DNA of 64,000 bases from Versatilivorator sp963663845. Its GTDB lineage: Bacteria; Acidobacteriota; Terriglobia; Versatilivoradales; Versatilivoraceae. Both the position numbers and the translations under genes were made by a program. The notes beneath the pieces were generated by a model that worked only from the letters and a program-made list of their open reading frames with translations, was not told the origin of the DNA and did not search any database. Where the stretch lies: the NCBI GenBank assembly GCA_963663845.2, contig OY760650.2:558001-622000 (forward strand), in the 5' to 3' direction. Shown here piece by piece: positions 53,681-61,543 of the stretch. Position 1 is the first letter of the stretch. Every line of letters starts with the position of its first letter.

Positions 53681-54433
53681 TCAGTAACTGAGAAAACCGC
53701 CATCCACAATCAGCGTGGTTCCCTGTACGAAGCTGGCGTCGTCGGAGGCCAGGAAGGCGGCGGCGCCCCCGATCTCCTCCGGCAGCCCACGTCGGGCCAG
53801 CGGGGTTTTTCGAACATAGGTGCGGTCCACCCCCAGATCCTGCAATTCCTGGCCGAGCTGCTGGTTCTTCTCCACCACGATGTCGCCCGGCGCGATCCCC
53901 ACCACCCGGATGCCGCGGGAGGACAGGTCCAGGGCCATGGCCCTGGTCAGCCCCTCCATCCCGCCCTTGCTGGCGCAGTAGGCGGCCGCCCAGCTCTGGG
54001 CCGCGTAGGCCCCGACCGAGGAGATGTTGATGATGACGCCCTTCCCCCGGGAGGCCATGTGGCGGGCGGCGAGCTGGGAGCAGAGAAAGGTCCCCTTCAG
54101 GTTCACGTCCAGGATGTTGTCCCAGGCCTCCTCCGAACACTCCAGAAAAGGGGTGAGCGCCGGCAATCCGGTGACGGCGGCATTGTTGACCAGGATGTCG
54201 ATCTGCCCGTAGCGGCGCAGCGTCTCCTCGAACAGCCGCTCCACCTGAGGCCGGGAAGAGACGTCACAGGCCAGGGCCCGGCCGCCCAGCTCTGCCGCCG
54301 TCCGTTCGGCCACCTCCAGGCGGCGTTGAGCCAGCATCAAGCGGGCGCCCTCGCGGGCGAAGCACTGGGCGATCCCCTTGCCGATACCGGTGCCTCCCCC
54401 GGTGATGACGGCCACTCTGTCCTTCAGTTTCAT
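53681..54433 (-). CDS. SDR-family oxidoreductase
   Basis: A 250-residue classical SDR. The cofactor loop is TGGGTGIGKGIA, then NNAAVTG, the catalytic Ser in NISSVGAY and Tyr/Lys in AAYCASKGG. The end has GTTLIVDGGFLSY. It is distinct in sequence from the other two intact SDRs of the window. CAGGAGAGGAA precedes the ATG. Genes on both sides on the same strand handle amino or acyl groups, so it probably reduces or oxidises a hydroxy/keto intermediate of the same route. Confidence 0.9.
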   Translation of the reverse strand: MKLKDRVAVITGGGTGIGKGIAQCFAREGARLMLAQRRLEVAERTAAELGGRALACDVSSRPQVERLFEETLRRYGQIDILVNNAAVTGLPALTPFLECSEEAWDNILDVNLKGTFLCSQLAARHMASRGKGVIINISSVGAYAAQSWAAAYCASKGGMEGLTRAMALDLSSRGIRVVGIAPGDIVVEKNQQLGQELQDLGVDRTYVRKTPLARRGLPEEIGGAAAFLASDDASFVQGTTLIVDGGFLSY

Positions 54434-54505
54434 GGTTTCCTCTCCTGCAGCTCCCGTTTCGGCCTGGGCCGGGCGGTTGCGGTTCCGAGGGAAGCGTTCC
54501 GAACC

Positions 54506-55579
54506 TCAGGCCTCGGAAGCCAGGGCCGCGATGTTCTCGCCCGGGAAGATGCGGGGCGTGGCCCGCACCAGCATCAGCACGCCCTCCGCCGGGGCGGTGA
54601 TCTCCTCGACCACCCTGCCCTCCAGGCTGCGGATGATGCCCAGCAGGTCCCCCCGGCGCACTCGCGCGCCGATCTCCAGGGCGGCGAAGAACAAGCCTCC
54701 CTGCCGGCACTTGATGGCCACGTCCATGTCTCCGGGTCCCCCCAGCAGCCAGGGTTTGTAGCCTGCGGGCAGGCCCGCGCCCTCCAAAACCGTCATGTCG
54801 AGAAATTTCAACAGGTTGGCCAGCCCCTGGGTGTAGCAGTCCACGTCCTCGGGCCGCACGTGGCCGGCTCCGTAGGCCTCGGTATAGAGAGAGGGGATGC
54901 CCAGCTCCAGTGTAGCCGAGAGGGTCCTCCCCGGAGAGGTGTTGGGATGGGCCCAGACCACCGGGGCTCCAAAGGCGAGGGCGGCTTCGCGGGCGACGGC
55001 GGCCTGCTCCCCCAGCATGGAGTAGCCGCAAAGAGTCAGCATGTGATAGTTGCGCCCCGAGCTGTGCAGGTCGATGTAGAAGTCGGCATGGCGCAACACC
55101 CGCAGCAGCACGGCCCGGGCCAGCCGCTGGCTGAAGCTGCCGCCGGCGCTCCCCGGAAACACCCGCGCCATGTTGAGGGAGTCAACCGGATTGCAGCGGA
55201 TGCCGAGCCAGAAAGCCGTCAGGGTGACGATGGGCACGGCCACGAAAGTCCCTGCCAGCCTGTCTGGGTCCAGGGCCTCGTAGGTCCGGTAGATGGCTTC
55301 CATCCCCTCGTATTCGTCGCCATGAACCCCGGCCGTCACCACCAGCGTGGGACCGTCCTTGCGGCCCCTCGCCGTCAGGACGGGCATGGACAACGTCTCG
55401 CCGTCGAACTGCAGGGCCATCTCGGCGGCGATGCGGTCTTCCGGGCAAAAGCCGCTGGAGGCCAGAAAGCTCTGCCGGGCCAGGTCTGCCAGGCCCTCGG
55501 GCAGGTCCACCGAAAAGGAGCGGATCTCCTTGGACTCCTTGCCAATGGCATTGATGTCAAACTCGGGTGGTCGGCTCAT
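54506..55579 (-). CDS. Succinylglutamate desuccinylase/aspartoacylase family protein
   Basis: A 357-residue zinc hydrolase of the M14 carboxypeptidase-like AstE/ASPA family. Zinc ligands are in TAGVHGDEYEGME (His, Glu) and YIDLHSSGRNYH (His). The probable catalytic Glu is in YTEAYGAG. A C-terminal beta-rich segment (VVEEITAPAEGVLM) resembles a biotinyl/barrel-like cap. The family removes N-acyl groups from amino acids. It lies nine bases upstream-to-downstream of the Gfo/Idh/MocA gene stop, so these are likely co-translated. Confidence 0.87.
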   Translation of the reverse strand: MSRPPEFDINAIGKESKEIRSFSVDLPEGLADLARQSFLASSGFCPEDRIAAEMALQFDGETLSMPVLTARGRKDGPTLVVTAGVHGDEYEGMEAIYRTYEALDPDRLAGTFVAVPIVTLTAFWLGIRCNPVDSLNMARVFPGSAGGSFSQRLARAVLLRVLRHADFYIDLHSSGRNYHMLTLCGYSMLGEQAAVAREAALAFGAPVVWAHPNTSPGRTLSATLELGIPSLYTEAYGAGHVRPEDVDCYTQGLANLLKFLDMTVLEGAGLPAGYKPWLLGGPGDMDVAIKCRQGGLFFAALEIGARVRRGDLLGIIRSLEGRVVEEITAPAEGVLMLVRATPRIFPGENIAALASEA

Positions 55580-55588
55580 TTGATTTTC

Positions 55589-56578
55589 TCATTCATTCAG
55601 GGTAACCGGGGCGCCCTGCCTCCAGGACCGGATGATGGCCTCGACAATGCGCATGGACTGAATGGCCTCCCGGGCCGGGCTCTCCGGCGGACGGCGGCCG
55701 GCCACCGCCTCCAGAAAGGCCTGGTGCTCGGCTGCCATCAAGGGGTCCCTCTCCAGTTCGAAGGTGCGGACCGTCTCCGACTCGGGTTCGCGATTGCCCA
55801 GGCGCAGCGAGCCGGAGCGCAGGTCGAAGAGGGCCCAGCCCCGGTCCCCGATGACTTCGCAGGAGCCCTGATCGGGGTGCTGCACGTAGTTCATGTGAAT
55901 GGTGGCGATCAGCGGCTCCTGGTACTCCAGGGTGACGGCCATCAGGTTGGGATTGGATTGCAGGGGCAGGTCTCCTCCCCGGCATCCGGCGGCATAGACC
56001 CTGACCGGCATCTTCCCCAACCACCAGTGATAGAGGTCGGGTTGGTGGGCATAGTCCATGGCGATGGCCCCCTCCACCTCGGCCTGGTGCCGGGAGACGG
56101 AGTTCATCAGGGTGAGATAGGTCCCCACGTGGAAGTGCAGCGACAGGATGCGCCCGAAGGCTCCTTCCCGGATTAGCTCCTTCAGGTGCTGCATCACCGG
56201 ATGGAAGTGGTAGGTGAAGCCCACGCTGAAGACCCGGGGGCCGGCCTCCGCCGCCTCGAGCATGCGCCGAGCCCCGGCCAGGCTGTCGCTCATGGGCTTT
56301 TCGCAGAGCACGTGGCAACCGGCCTGGAGCGACCGAATGGCCATGTCGGCATGCAATCGATGGGGGGTGGCGATCACCACCATTTCCGGGCCGGTGGCCA
56401 GCAGGCTCTCGAAGGATGAATGGGTGGGAACTTGGCCCACTTCGCGCAAGGCCCGCTGCAGGTGGTCGGGGTGGGATTCGCACAGTTCCACCGCAAGCTC
56501 CGGCCGGGCCGACAACACCCGGGCGTGCCGGCGCCCGATGGACCCGCAGCCGACCACCGCGATGCGCCTCTTGGCCAT
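55589..56578 (-). CDS. Gfo/Idh/MocA-family oxidoreductase
   Basis: A 329-residue NAD(P)-dependent oxidoreductase. The Rossmann loop VVGCGSIGRRHARV opens the protein, CEKPMSDSL has the conserved EKP, and the catalytic Tyr/His region is MDYAHQPDLYHWW. Members oxidise sugars, inositols or sugar acids. It lies between a threonine-synthase-like gene 19 bases upstream and an aspartoacylase-like gene nine bases downstream. Confidence 0.88.
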   Translation of the reverse strand: MAKRRIAVVGCGSIGRRHARVLSARPELAVELCESHPDHLQRALREVGQVPTHSSFESLLATGPEMVVIATPHRLHADMAIRSLQAGCHVLCEKPMSDSLAGARRMLEAAEAGPRVFSVGFTYHFHPVMQHLKELIREGAFGRILSLHFHVGTYLTLMNSVSRHQAEVEGAIAMDYAHQPDLYHWWLGKMPVRVYAAGCRGGDLPLQSNPNLMAVTLEYQEPLIATIHMNYVQHPDQGSCEVIGDRGWALFDLRSGSLRLGNREPESETVRTFELERDPLMAAEHQAFLEAVAGRRPPESPAREAIQSMRIVEAIIRSWRQGAPVTLNE

Positions 56579-56597
56579 TGTTCGCTTGCCCTTCAGA

Positions 56598-57659
56598 TCA
56601 GATCTCGTCGACGTTGATGAGAGGCATGGAGGCGCCCTCCAGCATGGCGTCGATGGATTCCAGGTGCTTGAACCCTCCCCCGGTGACCAGGCACACCACC
56701 TTCTCGGCCGACTTCACCAGCCCCTGGCGGACCGCCCGCTCCAGGCCGGCCAGCGCTGTGGCCCCGGCGGGCTCGGTATAGATGCCTTCCTCCCGGATGA
56801 GGCGGCGCTGCCAGGCGTAGACGGCCTCATCGGACATCATCTGGCCCGAGCCGCCACTGGCCAGCACCGTGTCCAGGGCCACCTGGGCGTCCAGCACGGC
56901 GGCGACCTGGAGCCCGGAAATCCGGCTGGTGCAGGTGACCGCCTGGGCGCGGGTTTCATTCCTGCTCAGCGGTCCCACCACCGTGGCGCACCCCTGGGGC
57001 TGGGCGGCGTGCATCCTGGGAACCCGGTCGATGCGACCCTCCCGGAACCACTCCCGGTAGCCCTGATAGCACTGGTAGAACAGGCCTCCTCCGCCAATGG
57101 GACCGAAGACGTGATCGGGGGCGCCGCCGAGCTGCTCGCAAACCTCGAAGGAGATGGTCTTCACCCCGGCCATCTGCCGGGGGCTGATGCAGGTGGCCGA
57201 GATCAGCAGGACGGCCTCGCTGGTGCGGGCTCTGGCTTTGAGCCGCTCCACCACCGAGTTGGTCCCCGACTCGGTGACCCCGAACTTCCGGACCCGGATC
57301 ACCCGGGCGCCGTAGGCCTCGGCCTGCACCAGCTTCTGGCGGGAGGCCGTCTCCAGCACGTACAGGTCCAGCTCGAAGCCGAAGCGGGCCGCATAGGCGG
57401 CCAGGGCCGAGCCGGTATTGCCGGACGAGGTGGCCAGCATCCGGTCGCGCTTCTCCTCGACCATCAAGGAGGCGGCCATGCTGGCGAAGCGGTCCTTGTA
57501 GGACCCCGAGGGGTTCTGGAATTCCAGCTTGAAATAGAGTTGGTCCAACCCCAGCGAGGGGCCGATCTGACGGCTGCGAACCAGGGCGGTGTCGCCCTCG
57601 CCCAGGGAGGCGACGTTGCTTCTGTCCTTCAGGGGCAGGTTGTCGAAATATTTCCACAT
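56598..57659 (-). CDS. Threonine synthase-like PLP enzyme
   Basis: A 353-residue fold type II PLP enzyme. The cofactor lysine is in NPSGSYKDRFASM and the phosphate-binding glycines are in TSSGNTGSALAAYAA. The C-terminal GPIGGGGLFYQCYQGY also has a glycine tract. The pattern fits threonine synthase or diaminopropionate ammonia-lyase/cysteate-type enzymes. No thrA or thrB lies nearby, so a catabolic use of a beta-substituted amino acid is possible. It heads the minus-strand cluster, and its start borders the repeat-rich intergenic region. Confidence 0.87.
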   Translation of the reverse strand: MWKYFDNLPLKDRSNVASLGEGDTALVRSRQIGPSLGLDQLYFKLEFQNPSGSYKDRFASMAASLMVEEKRDRMLATSSGNTGSALAAYAARFGFELDLYVLETASRQKLVQAEAYGARVIRVRKFGVTESGTNSVVERLKARARTSEAVLLISATCISPRQMAGVKTISFEVCEQLGGAPDHVFGPIGGGGLFYQCYQGYREWFREGRIDRVPRMHAAQPQGCATVVGPLSRNETRAQAVTCTSRISGLQVAAVLDAQVALDTVLASGGSGQMMSDEAVYAWQRRLIREEGIYTEPAGATALAGLERAVRQGLVKSAEKVVCLVTGGGFKHLESIDAMLEGASMPLINVDEI

Positions 57660-57814
57660 GGGGCTGGAATTCGTGGTCCGACGGGTCCGGTCTCGGAGTC
57701 CCCGCCATCATAGATTCGAGGCCTTCCGCCATCAACAAAAAAGATTGGAGCGGGGGGGAGCGATTCGGATGAGTGGCGGTTGCCGAACAGGGGCTGGGCC
57801 TTTTGGAGAGGCAG

Positions 57815-58034
57815 CGCGTTCCGGAAGGAAGCTGTTAAGTCGCCGCGTCCGCGGCTACGGTAGTGCCGGGTACACACGACCCCAGGCTACCGCCTGGGGC
57901 TACCCTGAGCCGCTGCTACGCAGCTCTACAAGGATGGCTTGTAGGAACCGCTTTCCCGGCAACCCAAGTCAACCACGGCTTCGCCGTTCTTTCCGAAGTC
58001 ACGATCCCGCGTGAAGCAAGGAAATTTTTTGAAT
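57815..58034 (+). repeat. Dispersed ~215-bp repeat, copy 2 (diverged)
   Basis: Shares GACCCC...GGGGCTACCCTGAGCCG, CTACGCAGCTCTACAAGGA, GGCTTGTAGG and the final AAATTTTTTGAA-like end with copy 1, but many bases differ. The hairpin core is CCAGGCTACCGCCTGG here rather than a GGG/CCC form. Confidence 0.75.
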
Positions 58035-58204
58035 ACATGGACTCCCGGAACGTACGTGGTTTGACCCGCCCCCATCCTGTCGTGCGGTTCATTTGAGGAT
58101 TGGCGACTGATCGCAAGTGACCAACGAACACCAGCGAACCCGAATCCAGGCAAACCTCCTTGTTGGGGGGCTAGCGGAATCTTGGGCCCTCAGCCGGAGA
58201 CAAT

Positions 58205-58418
58205 CGTTAAAAAATCCTATCCTCCGGCAGTGTCGTGGGTTAGGTGAGAGCTGCGAAGCTGCGGTTGAAGTCGGTAAGCTGGCGAGACGCCTCCTACAGG
58301 CCATCCTCATAGAGCAGCGTAGCTGCGGCTCAGGGTAGCCCCGGGCGGCAGCCCGGGGTCGTATGGGTTCTGCGCCAACCCAGCCGCGAAGCGGCGAATA
58401 GGAAGCACCCGTTCCGGA
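58205..58418 (-). repeat. Dispersed ~215-bp repeat, copy 3
   Basis: On the minus strand it reads the same block order as copy 1 (6130-6342): CTATTCGCCGC, GACCCCGGG hairpin, CTACCCTGAGCCGCAGCTAC, GGAT-CTGTAGG, CCGCAGCTTCGCAGCTC and GGATAGGATTTTTT. It lies 170 bases from copy 2 in inverted orientation, so the pair forms a large inverted arrangement. Confidence 0.85.
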
Positions 58419-58565
58419 AGGCATTGCTTCCCCAATGAAATCCTGCACGCGCCTCCCCCTCAAAGCGCGAGCGATTGGAAGCTTCCCACCCGCAAGCCCA
58501 TGGGGCCCCCCACCTTGCTCCCCCAAAGCCTTTGGCTTACTATCTCTGCAACAGTCAGGAGCCCC

Positions 58566-59381
58566 ATGAACGCTGACGTCTCCACATTGGACCGGGTCGA
58601 AGTCAACGGCGTCCGACTGGCCTATACCCAGTGCGGCCAGGGAGCCGACGTCGTTTTCCTGCACGGCTGGATGTGCAACCGGGCCTTCTGGCAACGGCAG
58701 TGCCGGGAGTTGGCGGGGCGAAACTTCCGCTGCACGGCGGTCGACTTCCGCGGGCACGGCGACTCTGAAGCGCCCACCGGGGGCTATTCCATTGAGCAAC
58801 TGGCCGGCGACCTGAGCGCCATGATGGCCACTCTGGGGATAGGGCCCGCCGTCATCGTGGGTCACTCCATGGGGGGCATGGTAGCCCAGCACTTCTGCCT
58901 GGAACAGCCGCAGCAGATTGCCGCGCTGGTGCTGGTGGCGACCATCGCCTCCGATCGGGAAGACCGGCTGATCTCCAAGAGAATCACCTCCGATGCCCGC
59001 CGGGCGGGTTTTTCCCCCGCTTTCGACCGCCATTTCGATGCCTGGTTCGCTCCCGGCGCGCCGCATTCGCTTCGCGCCTGGGTCAAGAGGCAGATGCGTT
59101 CCACACCTGACGACCTCGGCCTGCAACTGGTTGGCGCCTACAGCCGCTTCGATCTCACCCGCAGGCTGGGAGAGATTCGGCGGCCGACGCTGGTGATCGG
59201 CACTCGATCGGACGACTCGGCCCCTCCCGGCCAGAGCCGCCGACTGGCCGAGTTGATCCCGGGCGCCCGACTGGCCCTGATCGAAGACTGCGGGCATTTT
59301 CCCATGCTGGAGAAGCCGGAATCGTTGAGCCGGGCTCTGCTGCACTTCCTGGAAACGCGGGCCGTTTCCCGCGAGAATTGA
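58566..59381 (+). CDS. Alpha/beta hydrolase
   Basis: A 271-residue alpha/beta-fold hydrolase. The oxyanion region is VVFLHGWMCN, the nucleophile elbow GHSMGGM holds the catalytic Ser, and the C-terminal EDCGHFPMLEKPE holds the His. The acid probably sits in GTRSDDSAPPG. The pattern resembles 3-oxoadipate enol-lactonase or ester hydrolases. CAGGAGCCCC precedes the ATG. The stop is two bases before the aspartase/fumarase ATG, so the two are coupled. Confidence 0.9.
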   Translation: MNADVSTLDRVEVNGVRLAYTQCGQGADVVFLHGWMCNRAFWQRQCRELAGRNFRCTAVDFRGHGDSEAPTGGYSIEQLAGDLSAMMATLGIGPAVIVGHSMGGMVAQHFCLEQPQQIAALVLVATIASDREDRLISKRITSDARRAGFSPAFDRHFDAWFAPGAPHSLRAWVKRQMRSTPDDLGLQLVGAYSRFDLTRRLGEIRRPTLVIGTRSDDSAPPGQSRRLAELIPGARLALIEDCGHFPMLEKPESLSRALLHFLETRAVSREN

Positions 59382-59383
59382 CC

Positions 59384-60736
59384 ATGCCCCGCAACCCCTG
59401 CCGCGTGGAGCACGACTTCCTGGGCCCCGTCCAGGTCCCGAGGGAGGCCCTGTACGGGGCCCAGACCCAACGGGCTCTGAATAACTTTCCCCTCTCGGGG
59501 GAGCGCCCCATCGGCGACTATCCGGTGCTGATCGAGGCGCTCCTCCGCGTCAAATGGGCGGCAGCCGAGGCCAACCGGACGGCGGGGTTCCTGGACGCCG
59601 AGGTGGCCGGGGCCATTGTCCAGGCGTCTCGGGAACTGATCGACCAAGGCGCCGGCCGCCATTTTCCCATCCATCGCTTCCACGGAGGAGGAGGCACTTC
59701 GGCCAACATGAACGCCAACGAAGTGCTGGCCAACCGGGCTGAAGAGCTCCTGGGAGGCCGCCGGGGCCAACACCGGCGGGTGCACCCCAACGATCACGTC
59801 AACCTTCACCAGTCCACCAACGACGTCTACCCCACCGCCTGCCGCATGGCCGTGATCGCTTCCCGGCCCTCGCTGTCCAAGTCCCTGGATCGGCTGGGGC
59901 AGGTTCTGCGAAACCGGGCCGCCCGGTTTCGAGACGTGCCCAGGGTGGCCAGAACCTGCCTTCAGGATGCCGTGGCCGTCACTTTCGGAGACCTGTTCGG
60001 GGGCTATGAAGCCGCTCTGGCCAGAGCCGCCAACCGGATCGCCCGCGACGTGGACGCGCTGCACGCCGTCAACCTGGGAGGAACCATCGTGGGGCGGCCC
60101 CAGGATGCTCCCAAGGGCTACCGGGAGCAGATCCTTCCCCGCCTGAGGGAAGTCAGCGGCGACCCTGCCTACCGCTTGGCGCCCAACCTCTTCGACGCGG
60201 CCCAGAACCCGGACGGCATGGTGGCCGTCTCCTCCGGCCTGGACCTGCTGGCGCGGACCCTCATCAAGATCGCCAAGGACTTGCGGCTGCTCGGTTCGGG
60301 CCCCGAGGCCGGCCTGGGGGAGATCCGGCTCCCCGCCGTTCAACCCGGCTCCTCCATCATGCCGGGCAAGGTGAATCCGGTGATTCCCGAGTTCGTCATC
60401 CAGTGCTGCTTTCAGGTCATCGGAAACCATGCGGCCAGCGCCGGCGTCCTGGACCACGGCGAACTGGACCTGAACGTCTGGGAGAGCGTCCTGCTGTTCA
60501 ATGTGCTGGATTCGATGGGCTTGCTGGCAAACGCCGTTCACGCCCTGGCCGAGCGCTGCCTCAAGGAAGTGACGGCGGCGCCGGAACGCAACCGGCGCAA
60601 CGCCGAATCCATCATCCCCCTGCTGACCGAGCTGGTGAAGTCTCGGGGCTACTCGGCCGTCAGCCGAATTTGCCGGGAGGCCGGAGGAGACGTGCAAAGG
60701 ATCCGAGAGTTGTTGAAGAAGGAAGGCTGGATATAG
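59384..60736 (+). CDS. aspA: Aspartate ammonia-lyase/class II fumarase family
   Basis: A 450-residue lyase of the aspartase/fumarase superfamily. The start (YGAQTQRALNNFPLSG) and GGGGTSANMNANEVLAN resemble AspA, as does HPNDHVNLHQSTNDVYPTA. The signature GSSIMPGKVNPVIPE is intact, with NPVIPE favouring aspartase over fumarase. AspA converts aspartate to fumarate and ammonia. Some spacing and residues differ from characterised aspartases, so another substrate is possible. The ATG at 59384 lies two bases after the hydrolase stop; a TTG at 59378 overlapping that stop is the alternative start. Confidence 0.82.
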   Translation: MPRNPCRVEHDFLGPVQVPREALYGAQTQRALNNFPLSGERPIGDYPVLIEALLRVKWAAAEANRTAGFLDAEVAGAIVQASRELIDQGAGRHFPIHRFHGGGGTSANMNANEVLANRAEELLGGRRGQHRRVHPNDHVNLHQSTNDVYPTACRMAVIASRPSLSKSLDRLGQVLRNRAARFRDVPRVARTCLQDAVAVTFGDLFGGYEAALARAANRIARDVDALHAVNLGGTIVGRPQDAPKGYREQILPRLREVSGDPAYRLAPNLFDAAQNPDGMVAVSSGLDLLARTLIKIAKDLRLLGSGPEAGLGEIRLPAVQPGSSIMPGKVNPVIPEFVIQCCFQVIGNHAASAGVLDHGELDLNVWESVLLFNVLDSMGLLANAVHALAERCLKEVTAAPERNRRNAESIIPLLTELVKSRGYSAVSRICREAGGDVQRIRELLKKEGWI

Positions 60737-60826
60737 AGAGAGCGTACCTCAGACCGACAAGCTGAAAAGAGAAATCCACGAAGGAACAGGAAGGACGACG
60801 AAGGACCACCAAAAGGAGAACGCCCC

Positions 60827-61285
60827 ATGAAATCCCACGCCCCATCCCCTGCCGAAGCCGCCCCAACACCCGGGGAAGAAGCAACCCCAACGGAAATCGT
60901 GACCGTGCGCCCCACCGAGGAGGTGATGTCCAGGCAGCGCCTCCCCTATTTCTTTGGAGTCTCGGAGGAGACCTCCGGAGCCCGCGGCATCTCCATGAGC
61001 CTGGTGGTCATCCCTCCCGGCGGAGCGGCCGAACCCCACTATCATCGCGGCTTCGAAACCGCAATCTACATGCTGGAAGGAAGTGTGGAGACCCGCTACG
61101 GGAAGGGGCTGCGCCGGAAAGTAACCCACCGGCCGGGAGATTTCCTCTTCATTCCGCCCGGGGTGCCGCACCAGCCGGTCAACCTCAGCCACCGGGAACC
61201 GGCCCGGGCCATCGTGGCCCGCAACAACCCCAGCGCCAACGAAGAAGTGGTCTTTTACGATCCGTCCTCGGAGGATGTGGACTGA
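60827..61285 (+). CDS. Cupin-domain protein
   Basis: A 152-residue single-domain cupin. Motif 1 is PHYHRGFETAIYMLEG and motif 2 is GDFLFIPPGVPHQP. The conserved His and Glu residues could bind a metal. A proline-rich N-terminal tail of about 20 residues is variable. AAAAGGAGAA precedes the ATG at good spacing. It lies 90 bases after the aspartase gene. The DNA just before it (60770-60812) has short CCACGAAGG-like repeats related to the composite repeat. Confidence 0.86.
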   Translation: MKSHAPSPAEAAPTPGEEATPTEIVTVRPTEEVMSRQRLPYFFGVSEETSGARGISMSLVVIPPGGAAEPHYHRGFETAIYMLEGSVETRYGKGLRRKVTHRPGDFLFIPPGVPHQPVNLSHREPARAIVARNNPSANEEVVFYDPSSEDVD

Positions 61286-61326
61286 GGGGGGAGTGCCGAG
61301 GAATCAGTACTCTCACCTGAAACAAA

Positions 61327-61525
61327 GAGAGGGGTGAGGCTGTGCCAGTGTTGTGCGGGCGGGACGCCCGCGCTCCCGGCCTTCATCCCGTGACGGCGTC
61401 GCAGCCAGGCAGGTCCATCGGTCTTCGTGTCTATTCGTGTTCATTCGTGGTTCGCCTTTATTGACGATTGGGTGTTTCACCCTCGTATGATCCGCACCGT
61501 CGTCGGGGGCGGGGGCGGTGCTTGT
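61327..61525 (-). repeat. Composite ~200-bp repeat, copy B (reverse of 14240-14439)
   Basis: The reverse complement repeats the order of copy A: the unit ending CATACGAGGGTGAAAC (61475-61525), the GACACGAATAGACACGAAG segment, GACGCCGTCACGGGATGAAG, and the GC palindrome with ACACTGGCACAGCCTC. Short bits of the same family also occur at 33326-33366 and 63505-63545. It fills most of the gap between the cupin and PrpE genes. Confidence 0.88.
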
Positions 61526-61543
61526 ATGGAACCTCGGCGAGTC

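Larger units (their letters stand above)
57660..58565. other. Intergenic region with two dispersed-repeat copies
   Basis: About 900 bases without a gene between divergent genes. It holds repeat copy 2 (57815-58034, plus) and copy 3 (58205-58418, minus) facing each other. The DNA between them (58035-58204) and the last 150 bases before the hydrolase gene have no recognisable feature. Long frames on the minus strand read GYPEP...RMAC-type peptides from the repeats and are not genes. Confidence 0.8.

Noticed and set aside
58089..59345. Long minus-strand open frame (418 codons) across the repeat and the hydrolase gene
   Set aside because: It reads GYPEP...RMAC peptides from the dispersed repeat and is antisense to the alpha/beta hydrolase, which has a full catalytic set.
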